DNA from: Collinsella aerofaciens
GTDB lineage: Bacteria; Actinomycetota; Coriobacteriia; Coriobacteriales; Coriobacteriaceae
Length of the DNA: 64,000 bases
NCBI RefSeq assembly: GCF_902364355.1
Contig: NZ_CABJDK010000003.1
Span: forward strand, 124,001 to 188,000
Direction: 5' to 3'
The stretch's first letter is position 1, and the number at the start of each line of letters is the position of its first letter. A program made the position numbers and the translations under genes. Below, piece after piece: positions 24,800 to 33,540 of this stretch. The notes beneath the pieces were generated by a model. The model worked only from the letters and a program-made list of their open reading frames with translations, made no database searches and was not told the origin of the DNA.

Positions 24800-25577
24800 C
24801 GCGCTGCTTGAGCGCCTGGTGGCACCTCCCGCACGCACCACGCAGGAGCGTTATCGCCACGAGCTCAAATATCTCATTAACGAGGGTGAGCACGCCGCGC
24901 TTGCCTGCCGCATGGCGCCGGTGTTTAAGCTGGACAAGCATGCGCGGGCGGGTGGCTACACCATTCGCAGCCTGTACTTTGAAGACTACTGCAACTCGGC
25001 CTACGAGGAAAAAGACGCCGGTATTCTCATGCGCAAAAAGTATCGCGTGCGCATCTATAACGGCAGCGACAAGGTGATTAAGCTCGAGCGCAAAAAGAAG
25101 TACGGTAGCTGGATTTACAAGGAAGATGCTCCGCTCACGCGTGGCGAGTTTGAGCAGATTCTGGCCGGCGACTACGACTTTTTGCTGCGGAGCGCCCATC
25201 CGCTCTGCCGCGAGTTCTACATCGAGTGCATCTGCAACATGATGCGCCCGCGGACCATCGTGGACTACGAGCGCGAGCCGTGGGTGATGGACGAGGGCAC
25301 CGTGCGCATTACGTTTGACATGAACGTGCGTGCCGCGGTGGGAAGCTTCGATATCTTTGACGCGACCTTGCCCGCGCTGCCGGTCCTGGAGCCCGGCAAG
25401 CTGGTGATGGAGGTCAAGTTTACCGAGTTTTGCCCGCAGCTGGTGCGCGATATGGTGCCGCCGGGCGCGGCCGAGCTCACGGCGGTCTCCAAGTACTGCC
25501 TGTGTTACGAAAAGACTGCCTACCTGCGCGGATTTAATTACTGGCAATCGGATTTTGAGAACCGAGGGGATATTTAG
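24786..25577 (+). CDS. VTC-domain polyphosphate polymerase-like protein
   Basis: This 263-residue protein starts at ATG 24786, overlapping cotH by 14 bp. It has the basic tunnel motifs of VTC polymerases: RYRHELKYLIN (22-32), TIRSLYFEDYCNSAYEEK, RKKYRVRIYNG, VIKLERKKK, and the acidic metal-binding VMEVKFTEF. VTC enzymes build polyphosphate from ATP. Unlike yeast Vtc4 it has no SPX domain or membrane segment. It is probably anchored through the DUF4956 membrane protein encoded four bases downstream. Coupling of polyphosphate to Pel-like polysaccharide is an inference from operon structure. Confidence 0.85.
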   Translation: MRRASALLERLVAPPARTTQERYRHELKYLINEGEHAALACRMAPVFKLDKHARAGGYTIRSLYFEDYCNSAYEEKDAGILMRKKYRVRIYNGSDKVIKLERKKKYGSWIYKEDAPLTRGEFEQILAGDYDFLLRSAHPLCREFYIECICNMMRPRTIVDYEREPWVMDEGTVRITFDMNVRAAVGSFDIFDATLPALPVLEPGKLVMEVKFTEFCPQLVRDMVPPGAAELTAVSKYCLCYEKTAYLRGFNYWQSDFENRGDI

Positions 25578-25580
25578 ACC

Positions 25581-26246
25581 ATGAGCACCAGGGACTTTTT
25601 TAAGAACTCCGTCTTGGAGGCGTTTGGCCAGGTCGACCCTGCCAAGATCGGTCTATCGCTGCTCGTGGCGCTCGCCATGGGCATCCTGATCTATTACGTG
25701 TACAAGCGCTTTTTTACCGGCGTGGTGTATTCGCGCAGTTTTGCCGTGACACTCGTGGGCATGTGCGTGCTTACCTGCATGGTCACGCTTGCGATCTCGA
25801 CCAACGTGGTCATCTCGCTCGGTATGGTCGGTGCTTTGTCCATCGTCCGCTATCGTACGGCGGTTAAGGACCCGCTCGACCTGCTGTATCTGTTTTGGGC
25901 CATTACCACGGGCATTACGGCGGGCGCCGGCATGTATGCGCTCGTGGGGCTTACTGCCGTGGTAATTGTGGTGATGATCGCGGGGTTCGCTTCGCACCAG
26001 GACAAGGCGCGCGTGTACATGATGGTGATCCATTATACGGGCCAGACCACGGGCGACGATATCGTGCGCGCCTTTGGTCGCACCAAGTTCACGTTGAAGT
26101 CCAAGACCATGCGCGGTGACAAGGTGGAGATGGCCGTCGAGGTGTTCTCGGACGGCGTTGACATGCCCTACGCCGATGCGATTCGCGCGCTCGACGGCGT
26201 TGAGGACCTGACGCTCATCCAGTACAACGGCGAATATCACGGCTAG
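25581..26246 (+). CDS. DUF4956 membrane protein
   Basis: This 221-residue protein has about four membrane segments in residues 20-140 (IGLSLLVALAMGILIYYVYK, FAVTLVGMCVLTCMVTLAI, ITAGAGMYALVGLTAVVIVVMIAG). The conserved loop SLGMVGALSIVRYRTAVKDPLDLLYLFWAI is the DUF4956 signature. A cytosolic ferredoxin-like tail (about 145-221) follows. DUF4956 genes commonly accompany VTC and CotH genes and may help export or localise the product. No catalytic residues are known. It is the last member of the tightly spaced operon. Confidence 0.85.
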   Translation: MSTRDFFKNSVLEAFGQVDPAKIGLSLLVALAMGILIYYVYKRFFTGVVYSRSFAVTLVGMCVLTCMVTLAISTNVVISLGMVGALSIVRYRTAVKDPLDLLYLFWAITTGITAGAGMYALVGLTAVVIVVMIAGFASHQDKARVYMMVIHYTGQTTGDDIVRAFGRTKFTLKSKTMRGDKVEMAVEVFSDGVDMPYADAIRALDGVEDLTLIQYNGEYHG

Positions 26247-26279
26247 TTTGGTTCAGTTTTATTTAAGGGGCGGTGTCGC

Positions 26280-27272
26280 TTGGACGTGCAGCAGCTTGAA
26301 GAGACCTGGGCCGTGAGGGCCGGCGCACGTGAAACGTGTCTTGTTGCGGCCTCGCATGTGCCGGCGGCGCTGTCGATGCTGGGGATTGTGCAGCCCGGCG
26401 ATCGCTTGGTGGCCTTTGCGGACGACTTTGCCGATGCATTTGCCTGCGGCTTTGATGGCTGCGATGTTGCGCTGGTGGGGGAGCCCGCGGCTGCGGCGTT
26501 TGCTGCTGCGTCCGAAGGCTTTGATGCTTCGTTTGATGCCGAGGGGCCGCACCTGTGGTGGTTCGTCAACTCCATCGGCGGGTTTGGTCTGCGTGTGCCC
26601 GACCTTCGCGCTCTGGGCCGCGCCGCTCGTGAGCCGCATGCGCTGCTCGTGGTGGATAACACCGTGGCGGGCGTCTTTGGCTGTGATCCGTTACGCTTGG
26701 GCGCCGTTCTGTCGCTCGAGGCGCTCGATCGCGTGTGTGCCGGCGTGGCGCCGCGCAAGCTCGTCGCCGCTTCGGTGGCGCGCTCGCGGCTTAAGCGGCA
26801 TCGCGTGGATGCCGCCGCCGAGTGTGCGTATGCGCTTCTTGCGGATTGCGGTGCGTCTGCACTCGACCTTTCTGTTAATGAGGCTTGCATGCTGGAGCGA
26901 GGGCTGTCTTCGCTCGACGCTCGCATGCAGGCCCACTTCGACCGCGCCCGTGCGCTGGCCGAGTATCTGGCCGCCAACGAGATGGTACGCAACGTGCGCT
27001 ATCCCGGGCTGACCTCGCATCCCGACCATGCCATCGCGACCGGCATCCTGGAGCACGGTTTTGGCCCGGCAGTAGAGTTTGACCTTATCGAGCGAAGTGC
27101 GGGTGAGCTGTTCGACACATTGCCGGGGGAGTTTCGCACATCACCCGCCGGCGGCTCAACAACGCGCCTTTCGGCCCCGCGCGGTAAGCGGGGGAGCGCC
27201 ATCCGCCTCTTCGCCGGCACCGACGACCCTCTGCAGGTGGCTGCCACTCTCGATAACGCCCTTCGCAAGTAG
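26280..27272 (+). CDS. Degenerate Cys/Met-metabolism PLP-fold protein
   Basis: This 330-residue protein starts at TTG 26280 with AAGGGG nine bases upstream. The layout follows cystathionine-synthase/lyase-type enzymes: a cofactor-domain half with HALLVVDNTVAGVFGCDPLRLGA (the VDNTxxxP block, here VDNTVAGV) and a C-terminal half with NVRYPGLTSHPDHAIA and FAGTDDPLQVAATLDNALRK (normally RLSVGxEDxxDLxxDL). Where active enzymes have the PLP-binding SATK motif, this protein reads SLEALD, so the catalytic lysine appears missing. It may be a non-catalytic relative or a decayed enzyme. The link to the upstream pel operon is positional only (34-bp gap). Confidence 0.6.
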   Translation: MDVQQLEETWAVRAGARETCLVAASHVPAALSMLGIVQPGDRLVAFADDFADAFACGFDGCDVALVGEPAAAAFAAASEGFDASFDAEGPHLWWFVNSIGGFGLRVPDLRALGRAAREPHALLVVDNTVAGVFGCDPLRLGAVLSLEALDRVCAGVAPRKLVAASVARSRLKRHRVDAAAECAYALLADCGASALDLSVNEACMLERGLSSLDARMQAHFDRARALAEYLAANEMVRNVRYPGLTSHPDHAIATGILEHGFGPAVEFDLIERSAGELFDTLPGEFRTSPAGGSTTRLSAPRGKRGSAIRLFAGTDDPLQVAATLDNALRK

Positions 27273-27290
27273 CTAATCGGGGTCTGTGTC

Positions 27291-27444
27291 ACGAAAACGG
27301 CCTATTTACTACGTTTAAGCAATAGGGGTCGACCATACCCGCCTATTTTGAAAATTAGCAAGCTGTTTACCAGCGGTTTTGTTTTCATGAAATCTGGTGT
27401 GGTCGAGGGTGTCCAACTAAACGTAGTAGATGGGCCCGTTTTGT
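27291..27444. repeat. Long imperfect inverted repeat (REP/ERIC-like element)
   Basis: Arms at 27291-27339 and 27396-27444 share AAAACGG, TACTACGTTTA and TCGACCA...ACC as reverse complements, interrupted by a mismatched block of about 11 bp. It lies between two convergent genes. It could fold into a long RNA hairpin acting as a bidirectional terminator, or be a dispersed palindromic element. Confidence 0.65.
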
Positions 27445-27495
27445 GGCGCGAGCCTCAACCCGAGGGCGCTGTGGGCTAAAAACCGCCCAAAAGGA

Positions 27496-27852
27496 CTACT
27501 CCGCGTTGATGTTGGCGATGAGGGCGTCGGCCTTGGCAGCGATGACGTTGTTGATATCGGCCTGCAGCTCCTTGTAGACTGCTATGGCTCGCTCGCCGGC
27601 CGGCGTGAGCGTGGATCCGCGGGCGCCGTCGCGCTCGATGAGTTTGCATCCCAGCTGCCCTTCGGCCTCGTTCACGATGCGCCAGGCCTTAGAATACGCC
27701 ATGCCCATGCTTTTGGCGGCGCGGTTGAGTGAGTGCTCCCGGGCAATACCCTGCAGCAGCAAGACGCAGCCATGGCCGAACACGCCCGGCAAATCCTTGT
27801 CGCACGCTTGAATGACCAACTTTGCCGTCGTCTTGTACTCCATGTGCTCCAC
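27496..27852 (-). CDS. ModE-type winged-helix transcriptional regulator
   Basis: This 118-residue protein is a single LysR/ModE-type HTH domain: LLLQGIAREHSLNRAAKSMGMAYSKAWRIVNEAEGQLGCKLIERDG, then GSTLTPAGERAI. This is the N-terminal domain of ModE without the molybdate-binding TOBE part. Start is GTG 27852 or ATG 27843; GGAG motifs lie before both, so it is not settled. Stand-alone proteins of this type often control molybdate or related transport. No such transporter is in this window, so the target is unknown. Confidence 0.78.
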   Translation of the reverse strand: MEHMEYKTTAKLVIQACDKDLPGVFGHGCVLLLQGIAREHSLNRAAKSMGMAYSKAWRIVNEAEGQLGCKLIERDGARGSTLTPAGERAIAVYKELQADINNVIAAKADALIANINAE

Positions 27853-28036
27853 GTCTCCCCGCTAAAGTGTTTGCTGGGCAAACGCAAAGCCTGCGTCAAA
27901 CCCTCGTGTGCTCTTTCTAAACCATGCATTGTAGCAGTCAAAGTGCGTTAAGATACTTCCCCAGTATTGGGCGCCCAAGGTTGGGCTGGGTCCTACGAGG
28001 CCTGCAGCCGACCGGTCGCATGGAAAAAGGAGAAAC

Positions 28037-29548
28037 ATGGCTACGTTCTTTCCCGGTGAGTCCCACACGTTTTCGGAGTATCTGCTGGTCCCTGGTTACT
28101 CGTCCTCGCAGTGCATCCCCAACAACGTCTCTCTTAAGACGCCGCTAACCCGCTTCAAGCGCGGTGAGAAGCCGGCAATCACCCTGAACATCCCCATGGT
28201 TTCCGCCATCATGCAGTCCGTCTCGGGCGTCGACATGGGTGTCGCGCTCGCTACCGAGGGTGGCCTGTCCTTCATTTACGGTTCTCAGACCCCCGAGTCC
28301 GAGGCTGCTATGGTCAAGGCCGTTAAGGATCACAAGGCTGGTTTCGTTCAGTCCGATTCCACGCTGACACCCGACATGACCATGGAGCAGGTCATCGAGC
28401 TCAAGGAGAAGACCGGCCACTCCACCATGCCGGTCACCGACGACGGCACTCCCAAGGGCAAGCTCCTGGGCATTGTCACCAGCCGTGACTATCGTCCCAG
28501 CCGCGATGACCACCAGAAGAAGGTCTCCGAGTTCATGACCCCGCGCGAGCAGCTCATCGTGGGCGACAAGAACATCAGCCTCAAGGTTGCCAACGACGTC
28601 ATCTGGGACAACAAGCTCAACGCCCTGCCTATCGTCGACGACAACGATCACCTTATGGGCATCGTCTTCCGCAAGGACTACGACAGCCACAAGACCAACC
28701 CCAACGAGCTGCTCGATAACGACAAGCGCTATATGGTCGGCGCCGGTATCAATACTCGCGACTATGCCGAGCGCGTGCCGCTGCTCATCGAGGCCGGTGC
28801 CGATGTCCTGTGCATCGATTCTTCCGAGGGCTTCAGCGAGTGGCAGAAGCGCACCATCGAGTGGATCCGCGCCAACTACGGCGAGGACGTCAAGGTCGGT
28901 GCCGGTAACGTCGTCGACGCCGAGGGCTTCCGCTTCTTGGCCGACTGCGGTGCCGACTTCATCAAGGTCGGTATCGGCGGCGGTTCCATCTGCATCACTC
29001 GCGAGACCAAGGGTATCGGTCGTGGCCAGGCCACCGCGCTGATCGACGTCTGCCGCGCCCGTGACGAGTACTACGAGGAGACCGGTGTTTACGTGCCCGT
29101 GTGCTCCGACGGCGGTATCGTATACGACTACCACATGACGCTCGCCCTTGCCATGGGCGCCGACTTTATGATGCTGGGCCGCTACTTCGCCCGCTTTGAC
29201 GAGAGCCCGACCGAGCGCGTCAACGTCAACGGCCAGTACATGAAGGAGTACTGGGGCGAGGGTTCTGCGCGTGCCCGCAACTGGCAGCGCTACGACCTGG
29301 GCGGCGCCGCGAAGCTCAGCTTCGTCGAGGGCGTCGACTCCTACGTTCCCTACGCCGGCTCCCTCAAGGACGGCGTGGGCGGCACGCTCTACAAGGTCAA
29401 GTCCACGATGTGCAACTGCGGCGCCCTCTCGATCCCCGAGCTCCAGGAAAAGGCACGCCTGATCCTGGTCTCCTCGACCTCGATCGTCGAAGGCGGAGCC
29501 CACGACGTAGTCGTCAAGGACTCCCAGCAAAGCGTCAGCTACCGCTAA
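28037..29548 (+). CDS. guaB: IMP dehydrogenase
   Basis: This 503-residue enzyme starts at ATG 28037 with AAAGGAG ahead. It oxidises IMP to XMP with NAD, the committed step to GMP. Two CBS domains occupy about residues 105-225 ([43 protein letters not shown]). The catalytic loop is [17 protein letters not shown] near 315, with Cys as the nucleophile. The flap has [16 protein letters not shown]. It is monocistronic, with palindromic DNA and a hairpin downstream. Confidence 0.95.
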   Translation: MATFFPGESHTFSEYLLVPGYSSSQCIPNNVSLKTPLTRFKRGEKPAITLNIPMVSAIMQSVSGVDMGVALATEGGLSFIYGSQTPESEAAMVKAVKDHKAGFVQSDSTLTPDMTMEQVIELKEKTGHSTMPVTDDGTPKGKLLGIVTSRDYRPSRDDHQKKVSEFMTPREQLIVGDKNISLKVANDVIWDNKLNALPIVDDNDHLMGIVFRKDYDSHKTNPNELLDNDKRYMVGAGINTRDYAERVPLLIEAGADVLCIDSSEGFSEWQKRTIEWIRANYGEDVKVGAGNVVDAEGFRFLADCGADFIKVGIGGGSICITRETKGIGRGQATALIDVCRARDEYYEETGVYVPVCSDGGIVYDYHMTLALAMGADFMMLGRYFARFDESPTERVNVNGQYMKEYWGEGSARARNWQRYDLGGAAKLSFVEGVDSYVPYAGSLKDGVGGTLYKVKSTMCNCGALSIPELQEKARLILVSSTSIVEGGAHDVVVKDSQQSVSYR

Positions 29549-29557
29549 GCGGCTTTC

Positions 29558-29643
29558 CCAGGCACCGCACCTTGCCGTTCAAACCGTCGCTTGCGTACCT
29601 AAGTACGCGGCGCTCCTCTTTCACGGCAATCTGCGGCACCTGG
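29558..29643. repeat. 86-bp palindromic element downstream of guaB
   Basis: Arms 29558-29578 and 29623-29643 (21 bp each, 17 matching) enclose a perfect inner stem GCGTAC-ctaa-GTACGC at 29593-29608. The whole can fold into one long hairpin. It resembles ERIC/REP-type intergenic repeats. Confidence 0.65.
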
Positions 29644-29707
29644 AAAACCCGTTCGTGCTAGAACGAGTTTCAGACAAAGGTTGATTCCCAACCACGTTAT
29701 TTAGATA

Positions 29708-29742
29708 AAGCGAGATGCCTGCAAGTCGCAGGCATCTCGCTT
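29708..29742. terminator. 15-bp perfect hairpin downstream of guaB
   Basis: AAGCGAGATGCCTGC (29708-29722) and GCAGGCATCTCGCTT (29728-29742) pair perfectly around a 5-nt loop. The following T-run is weak (TTGTCGTATTT), so termination is likely but not certain. Confidence 0.6.
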
Positions 29743-29751
29743 GTCGTATTT

Positions 29752-29760
29752 GCTATCATC
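29752..29760 (+). promoter_or_regulatory. Extended -10 promoter for leuS leader
   Basis: The sequence TGCTATCAT contains the extended element TGn before TATCAT. No good -35 box is present. Transcription would start near 29767, just before the structured leader. Confidence 0.45.
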
Positions 29761-29776
29761 AGTCGAGTCAACCTTA

Positions 29777-29895
29777 GGGTCGGGCGGCTTAGCTTTGTTC
29801 GCTACAAGTTCCGCACGCAAAGAAGAGCACTAAATGTGCTCTTCGTCTTGCGCAGGACTGTTCGCAGTAGCGAATAAAGCTAAGCCGACCGACCC
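29777..29895 (+). ncRNA. Long structured leader RNA of leuS (possibly a 6S-like RNA)
   Basis: A nearly unbroken 29-bp stem pairs 29777-29805 with 29867-29895 (one G/A mismatch and one G-U pair). An asymmetric bubble follows, then an apical stem: CGCAA/TTGCG and GAAGAGCAC/GTGCTCTTC with a UAAAU loop. It ends 22 bases before the leuS start, and the ribosome site AAAGGAG lies just outside the stem. No T-box sequence is seen. The shape (closing stem, central bubble, apical stem) resembles 6S RNA, but it is shorter and lacks its own terminator, so a cis-acting leader is more likely. Confidence 0.5.
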
Positions 29896-29917
29896 CAGCA
29901 AGATTAAAGGAGCTGAT

Positions 29918-32494
29918 ATGTGCGATTGCACAGATCATAAGGATGAGATCCCTGCCTACGACGCGCAGGCCATTGAGTCCCGGTGGATGAAGACGTGGGA
30001 CGACGAGAACCTCTTTGCCGTCGACACCGACGCCACCAAGCCCAAGAAGTATGTGCTCGAGATGTTCCCGTATCCGTCGGGCGACCTACACATGGGCCAC
30101 GCGCGCAACTATACCATCGGCGATGCCATGGCCCGTCAGGCCCGCATGCGCGGCTTTGACGTGCTGCACCCCATCGGCTTTGACGCCTTTGGCCTGCCCG
30201 CCGAGAACGCCGCCATCAAGCACAACACGCAGGCTGCCGCCTGGACGTATAAGAACATGGACCAGGCGCTCGCCACGATGAGGCGCATGGGCTTCTCCTA
30301 CGACCTGGATCGCACCGTTAAGACCTGCAGCCCCGACTACTATCGCTGGGGTCAGTGGATCTTTGAGAAGATGTGGGAAAAGGGCCTGGTCTATCGTAAG
30401 AAGAATCCGGTTAACTGGTGCCCCACCTGCAAGACCGTTTTGGCTAACGAGCAGGTGACCGAGGGCAAGTGCTGGCGTTGCGGCACCGAGCCCGAGAAGC
30501 GCGACCTTGAGCAGTGGTACTACAAGATCACCGAGTACTCCCAGGAGCTGCTCGACGACCTGGAGAAGCTCCCCGGCTGGCCCGAGCGCGTCAAGCAGAT
30601 GCAGGCCAACTGGATCGGTCGCTCTGAGGGCGCCGAGGTCGACTTTACCCTGTGCGATGCCGATGGCGAGCCCATCGAGGGCGATGAGGGCAAGATCACC
30701 GTCTTCACCACGCGTGCCGATACCCTTTTTGGTGTCTCCTTCTTTGTCCTGGCTCCCGAGTACGCGCGCCTGCACGAGCTCGTCGAGGGCACGGAGTACG
30801 AGGAGGCCGTCACCAAGATCGTCGAGGACTCCAAGCACATCTCTGCCGTCGAGCGTGCCCAGGGCACCCTCGAGAAGCACGGTGCCTTTACCGGCCGCTA
30901 TGTGGTGAACCCCGTCAACGGCGAGAAGGTCCCCGTGTGGGTTGCCGATTATGTCGTTGCCGACTACGGCACCGGCGCCGTCATGGCCGTTCCCTGCGGC
31001 GACCAGCGCGACTTTGAGTTCGCCCGCAAGTATGACCTGCCTATTGTGCCGATCATCCTGGACGATGACGATCGCGCTGCCGTCGAGGCCAGCGGCGAGA
31101 CCATCGATACCTTCCATGCCGAGACCGTCGACTGGGATTGCGCCCACGCTGCCGAGGGCACGCTCGTCCAGTCCGGCAAGTATACCGGCATGCGCGGCGG
31201 CAAGCACTCCGAGGGCGAGGCTGCGATCGTGGCCGACCTCGAGGCCATGGGCTGCGGCCGTCGCAAGGTTGAGTTCCGTCTGCGCGACTGGCTCATCAGC
31301 CGTCAGCGCTACTGGGGCAACCCCATCCCGGCCATTCACTGCGAGCACTGCGGCATCGTGCCCGTGCCCGAGGACCAGCTGCCGGTGACGCTGCCCGAGA
31401 ACCTGGACCTGGGTGCCGGCGAGACCCTCGCCGAGTGCAAGGAGTTCTACGAGACCACCTGCCCGGTCTGCGGTCGCCCGGCCAAGCGTGAGACCGATAC
31501 CATGGACACCTTCACCTGCTCCAGCTGGTATTACCTGCGCTATACCGACCCGCACAACACCAAGCTGCCCTTCTCCCGCGAGGCGGCAGACCGTTGGATG
31601 CCCGTCGATAACTACATCGGCGGCATCGAGCACGCCATTTTGCACCTGCTCTACAGCCGCTTCTTTACAAAGGCACTGCGCGACCTGGGTTTGCTGAGCG
31701 TTGATGAGCCCTTCACCAACTTGCTGTGCCAGGGCATGGTCAAGGACGAGAATGGCGACACCATGTCCAAGTCCAAGGGCAACGTCGTGCCCCCGAGCTC
31801 GGTCATCGAGCCCTACGGTGCCGACACCATGCGTCTGGCGATCCTGTTTATCGCCCCGCCCGAGAAGGATTTCGACTGGGATCCCAAGGCCGTCGAGGGC
31901 GCTAACCGCTTCATTAAGCGCGCCTGGCGTATCGTGTGGCAGCTCGTCCAGTCCGGCGACGCCAACGTGGTCTTTGACAAGTCCGCGCTTGACGAGACCG
32001 CGATGAAGCTCTACCGCGAGCGTCATCGCACCATCGCCAAGTGCACCGAGGACTTCGATCGCGGCCAGTTCAACACCGCCATCTCGGCCGTCATGGAGCT
32101 CGTCAACGCGGCGAGCGCCTACCTCAACGCCACCGAGGGTACCGCTCGCGACAAGGCGCTGTGCTACGGCGTGGCTAAGGATATCGTGAGCGTCCTTGCC
32201 CCCATCTGCCCGTTCTGGGCCGACGAGCTGTGGCATGAGGCGCTCGGCTGCGAGGGCAATGCCTACACCGCCGCCTGGCCCGAGTTCGACTTGGCCGAGT
32301 CCATCGAGGACACGGTGCAGATCGTCGTACAGGTGCTCGGCAAGGTCCGCGGCCGCATCGACGTCGCCCGCGACGCCTCCAACGAGGAGATGCAGGCTGC
32401 CGCTGAGGAAGCCGTCGCCAAGTGGCTCGAGGGCAAGACGGTCGTCAAGGCCATCTGCGTGCCCGGCAAGCTGGTCAACCTGGTGGTCAAATAA
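29918..32494 (+). CDS. leuS: Leucyl-tRNA synthetase
   Basis: This 858-residue class I synthetase charges tRNA-Leu. ATG 29918 was chosen over upstream in-frame codons because AAAGGAG lies six bases before it and the upstream part is the stem-loop leader. It has the HIGH-type motif [14 protein letters not shown] (about 48-61), two zinc-binding cysteine pairs (WCPTCKTV with CWRCG; CEHCG and CPVCG), the editing domain with [12 protein letters not shown] and the conserved [10 protein letters not shown], and the KMSKS-type loop MSKSKGNVV. The C-terminal anticodon-binding domain is complete. A terminator follows. Confidence 0.96.
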   Translation: MCDCTDHKDEIPAYDAQAIESRWMKTWDDENLFAVDTDATKPKKYVLEMFPYPSGDLHMGHARNYTIGDAMARQARMRGFDVLHPIGFDAFGLPAENAAIKHNTQAAAWTYKNMDQALATMRRMGFSYDLDRTVKTCSPDYYRWGQWIFEKMWEKGLVYRKKNPVNWCPTCKTVLANEQVTEGKCWRCGTEPEKRDLEQWYYKITEYSQELLDDLEKLPGWPERVKQMQANWIGRSEGAEVDFTLCDADGEPIEGDEGKITVFTTRADTLFGVSFFVLAPEYARLHELVEGTEYEEAVTKIVEDSKHISAVERAQGTLEKHGAFTGRYVVNPVNGEKVPVWVADYVVADYGTGAVMAVPCGDQRDFEFARKYDLPIVPIILDDDDRAAVEASGETIDTFHAETVDWDCAHAAEGTLVQSGKYTGMRGGKHSEGEAAIVADLEAMGCGRRKVEFRLRDWLISRQRYWGNPIPAIHCEHCGIVPVPEDQLPVTLPENLDLGAGETLAECKEFYETTCPVCGRPAKRETDTMDTFTCSSWYYLRYTDPHNTKLPFSREAADRWMPVDNYIGGIEHAILHLLYSRFFTKALRDLGLLSVDEPFTNLLCQGMVKDENGDTMSKSKGNVVPPSSVIEPYGADTMRLAILFIAPPEKDFDWDPKAVEGANRFIKRAWRIVWQLVQSGDANVVFDKSALDETAMKLYRERHRTIAKCTEDFDRGQFNTAISAVMELVNAASAYLNATEGTARDKALCYGVAKDIVSVLAPICPFWADELWHEALGCEGNAYTAAWPEFDLAESIEDTVQIVVQVLGKVRGRIDVARDASNEEMQAAAEEAVAKWLEGKTVVKAICVPGKLVNLVVK

Positions 32495-32521
32495 GCTCTG
32501 CGCGTAAAGCTGACATGCAAT

Positions 32522-32558
32522 AAACGAGGGGCGGTCCGGTTGGGTCGTCCCTCGTTTT
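32522..32558 (+). terminator. Intrinsic terminator after leuS
   Basis: AAACGAGGG (32522-32530) pairs with CCCTCGTTT (32549-32557), followed by TTGT. Inner GGTCC/GGGTC-type pairing extends the stem. Confidence 0.75.
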
Positions 32559-32598
32559 GTGTTGTCTGCCCTGCTTAGTCAGTGCGTCGCACCGTCTT

Positions 32599-33171
32599 CT
32601 ACGGGATGTGTACCAGGTCCCTAAAGTAAACGTTGCCTGTTGCCTCTTCGAACATCCAGATGTTGAGGTAGATGTCGTTGAGGTCGTTGTTCACATCAAA
32701 GTCCGGGTCGTCGAAGGTGCCCACAAAGGTGAGCATGGCGCGCGTTTCCTCGCCCGCTGCGACCGGCTGGCGCATGCGCACATCGCGGACCACGCCGTCG
32801 ACGTAAGCGTAGGAGTCCACATCGCCAAACATCATGTCGACATCGGTGTTGTTTGTCACCGCAAAGACCAACGCGGCGTCGCCGTAGCCATCCGTGTCCT
32901 TGCCCACGCAGATAACATGGACGCTCTCGTCTGCCTCAAGGTCGATGGGGAACTGTTCTTGGGGGTCGGGACTCAGGCCCTGGGGATCGACGATGTCTTC
33001 GTTTATTTTGTCGAAGCTTTCCGATGGCGTCTTTTTCTCGATGGCTTTGGTGCTGCCAGGGTTCGGTTCGCATGTTCCGGTTTTGCCATTCGTGTTGCCG
33101 CAGCCTAAGAGGGCCAACGAGCACGTTGCGATGGCGAGCGCAGTTATGCAGGGGGTGCCTAGACGTTTCAT
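32599..33171 (-). CDS. Secreted lipoprotein of unknown function
   Basis: This 190-residue protein has a lipoprotein signal MKRLGTPCITALAIATCSLALLGCGN (lipobox LLGC). The mature part is acidic. It ends in a beta-rich domain with DAALVFAVTNNTDVDMMFGDVDSYAYVDG and EETRAMLTFVGTF, a layout like DUF4352/DUF5067-type immunoglobulin-like lipoproteins found in Gram-positives. It is convergent with leuS and divergent from the rimP operon. Substrate or partner unknown. Confidence 0.65.
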   Translation of the reverse strand: MKRLGTPCITALAIATCSLALLGCGNTNGKTGTCEPNPGSTKAIEKKTPSESFDKINEDIVDPQGLSPDPQEQFPIDLEADESVHVICVGKDTDGYGDAALVFAVTNNTDVDMMFGDVDSYAYVDGVVRDVRMRQPVAAGEETRAMLTFVGTFDDPDFDVNNDLNDIYLNIWMFEEATGNVYFRDLVHIP

Positions 33172-33433
33172 GTGTGCCTCCTTGCCGTAGAGGATTTGGA
33201 ATGGTTCGTCGTTGCGCGACTTGCTGGCTGGCTTGTTGCAGAATGCCCCTTAGCGTAAGTCTGATCGATAGGGGCTCGGGGAGGAATGCCCTTGGGGTCC
33301 GAACGGGCCTGTGGAATGGGACGCATGGCCCGTTTTGGGACTGTTGAGGGCGCGCCGCATGGGGTTCCTCGGTCAATTGTCCTATTCTTGTGGAGAACCT
33401 GTGCGCACGCTGACCTGCAGATTCGTACTGTGC
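33172..33433. other. Intergenic DNA between the lipoprotein gene and the rimP promoter
   Basis: No gene is seen. It presumably holds the lipoprotein promoter (minus strand), which I could not place with confidence. Confidence 0.4.
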
Positions 33434-33462
33434 TTGCGCGTTTCCGCAGCTATTGGTATAGT
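33434..33462 (+). promoter_or_regulatory. Promoter of the rimP-nusA-infB operon
   Basis: TTGCGC (33434-33439) and TATAGT (33457-33462) are separated by exactly 17 bp. The predicted start is near 33469, about 20 bases before the leader hairpin. Confidence 0.72.
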
Positions 33463-33487
33463 TTGCTTGCAAATGAAGTTGTAATTT

Positions 33488-33520
33488 AAAGAAGTGGGGT
33501 TTCGGCCCCGCTTCTTTTTT
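33488..33520 (+). terminator. Leader terminator/attenuator before rimP
   Basis: AAAGAAGTGGGG (33488-33499) pairs with CCCCGCTTCTTT (one G-U pair), followed by a T-run. It lies between the promoter and rimP, so it should stop most transcripts after about 50 nt unless read-through is regulated. Confidence 0.75.
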
Positions 33521-33540
33521 GTATGGATGGAGGTGCCGCA

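Noticed and set aside
28145..29530. Long minus-strand open frame opposite guaB (also opposite leuS, infB and fakA)
   Set aside because: These frames mirror GC-rich coding DNA, encode low-complexity Val/Gly/Leu/Asp-rich protein without family motifs, and lie wholly over clear genes.
29777..29895. leuS leader as a T-box riboswitch or SRP RNA
   Set aside because: No T-box sequence, no specifier-loop layout and no antiterminator/terminator pair are visible; the GGAA-tetraloop region of SRP RNA is also absent.
29834..29917. Upstream in-frame extension of leuS
   Set aside because: It lies inside the leader stem-loop, while AAAGGAG directly precedes ATG 29918 and the family sequence starts there.
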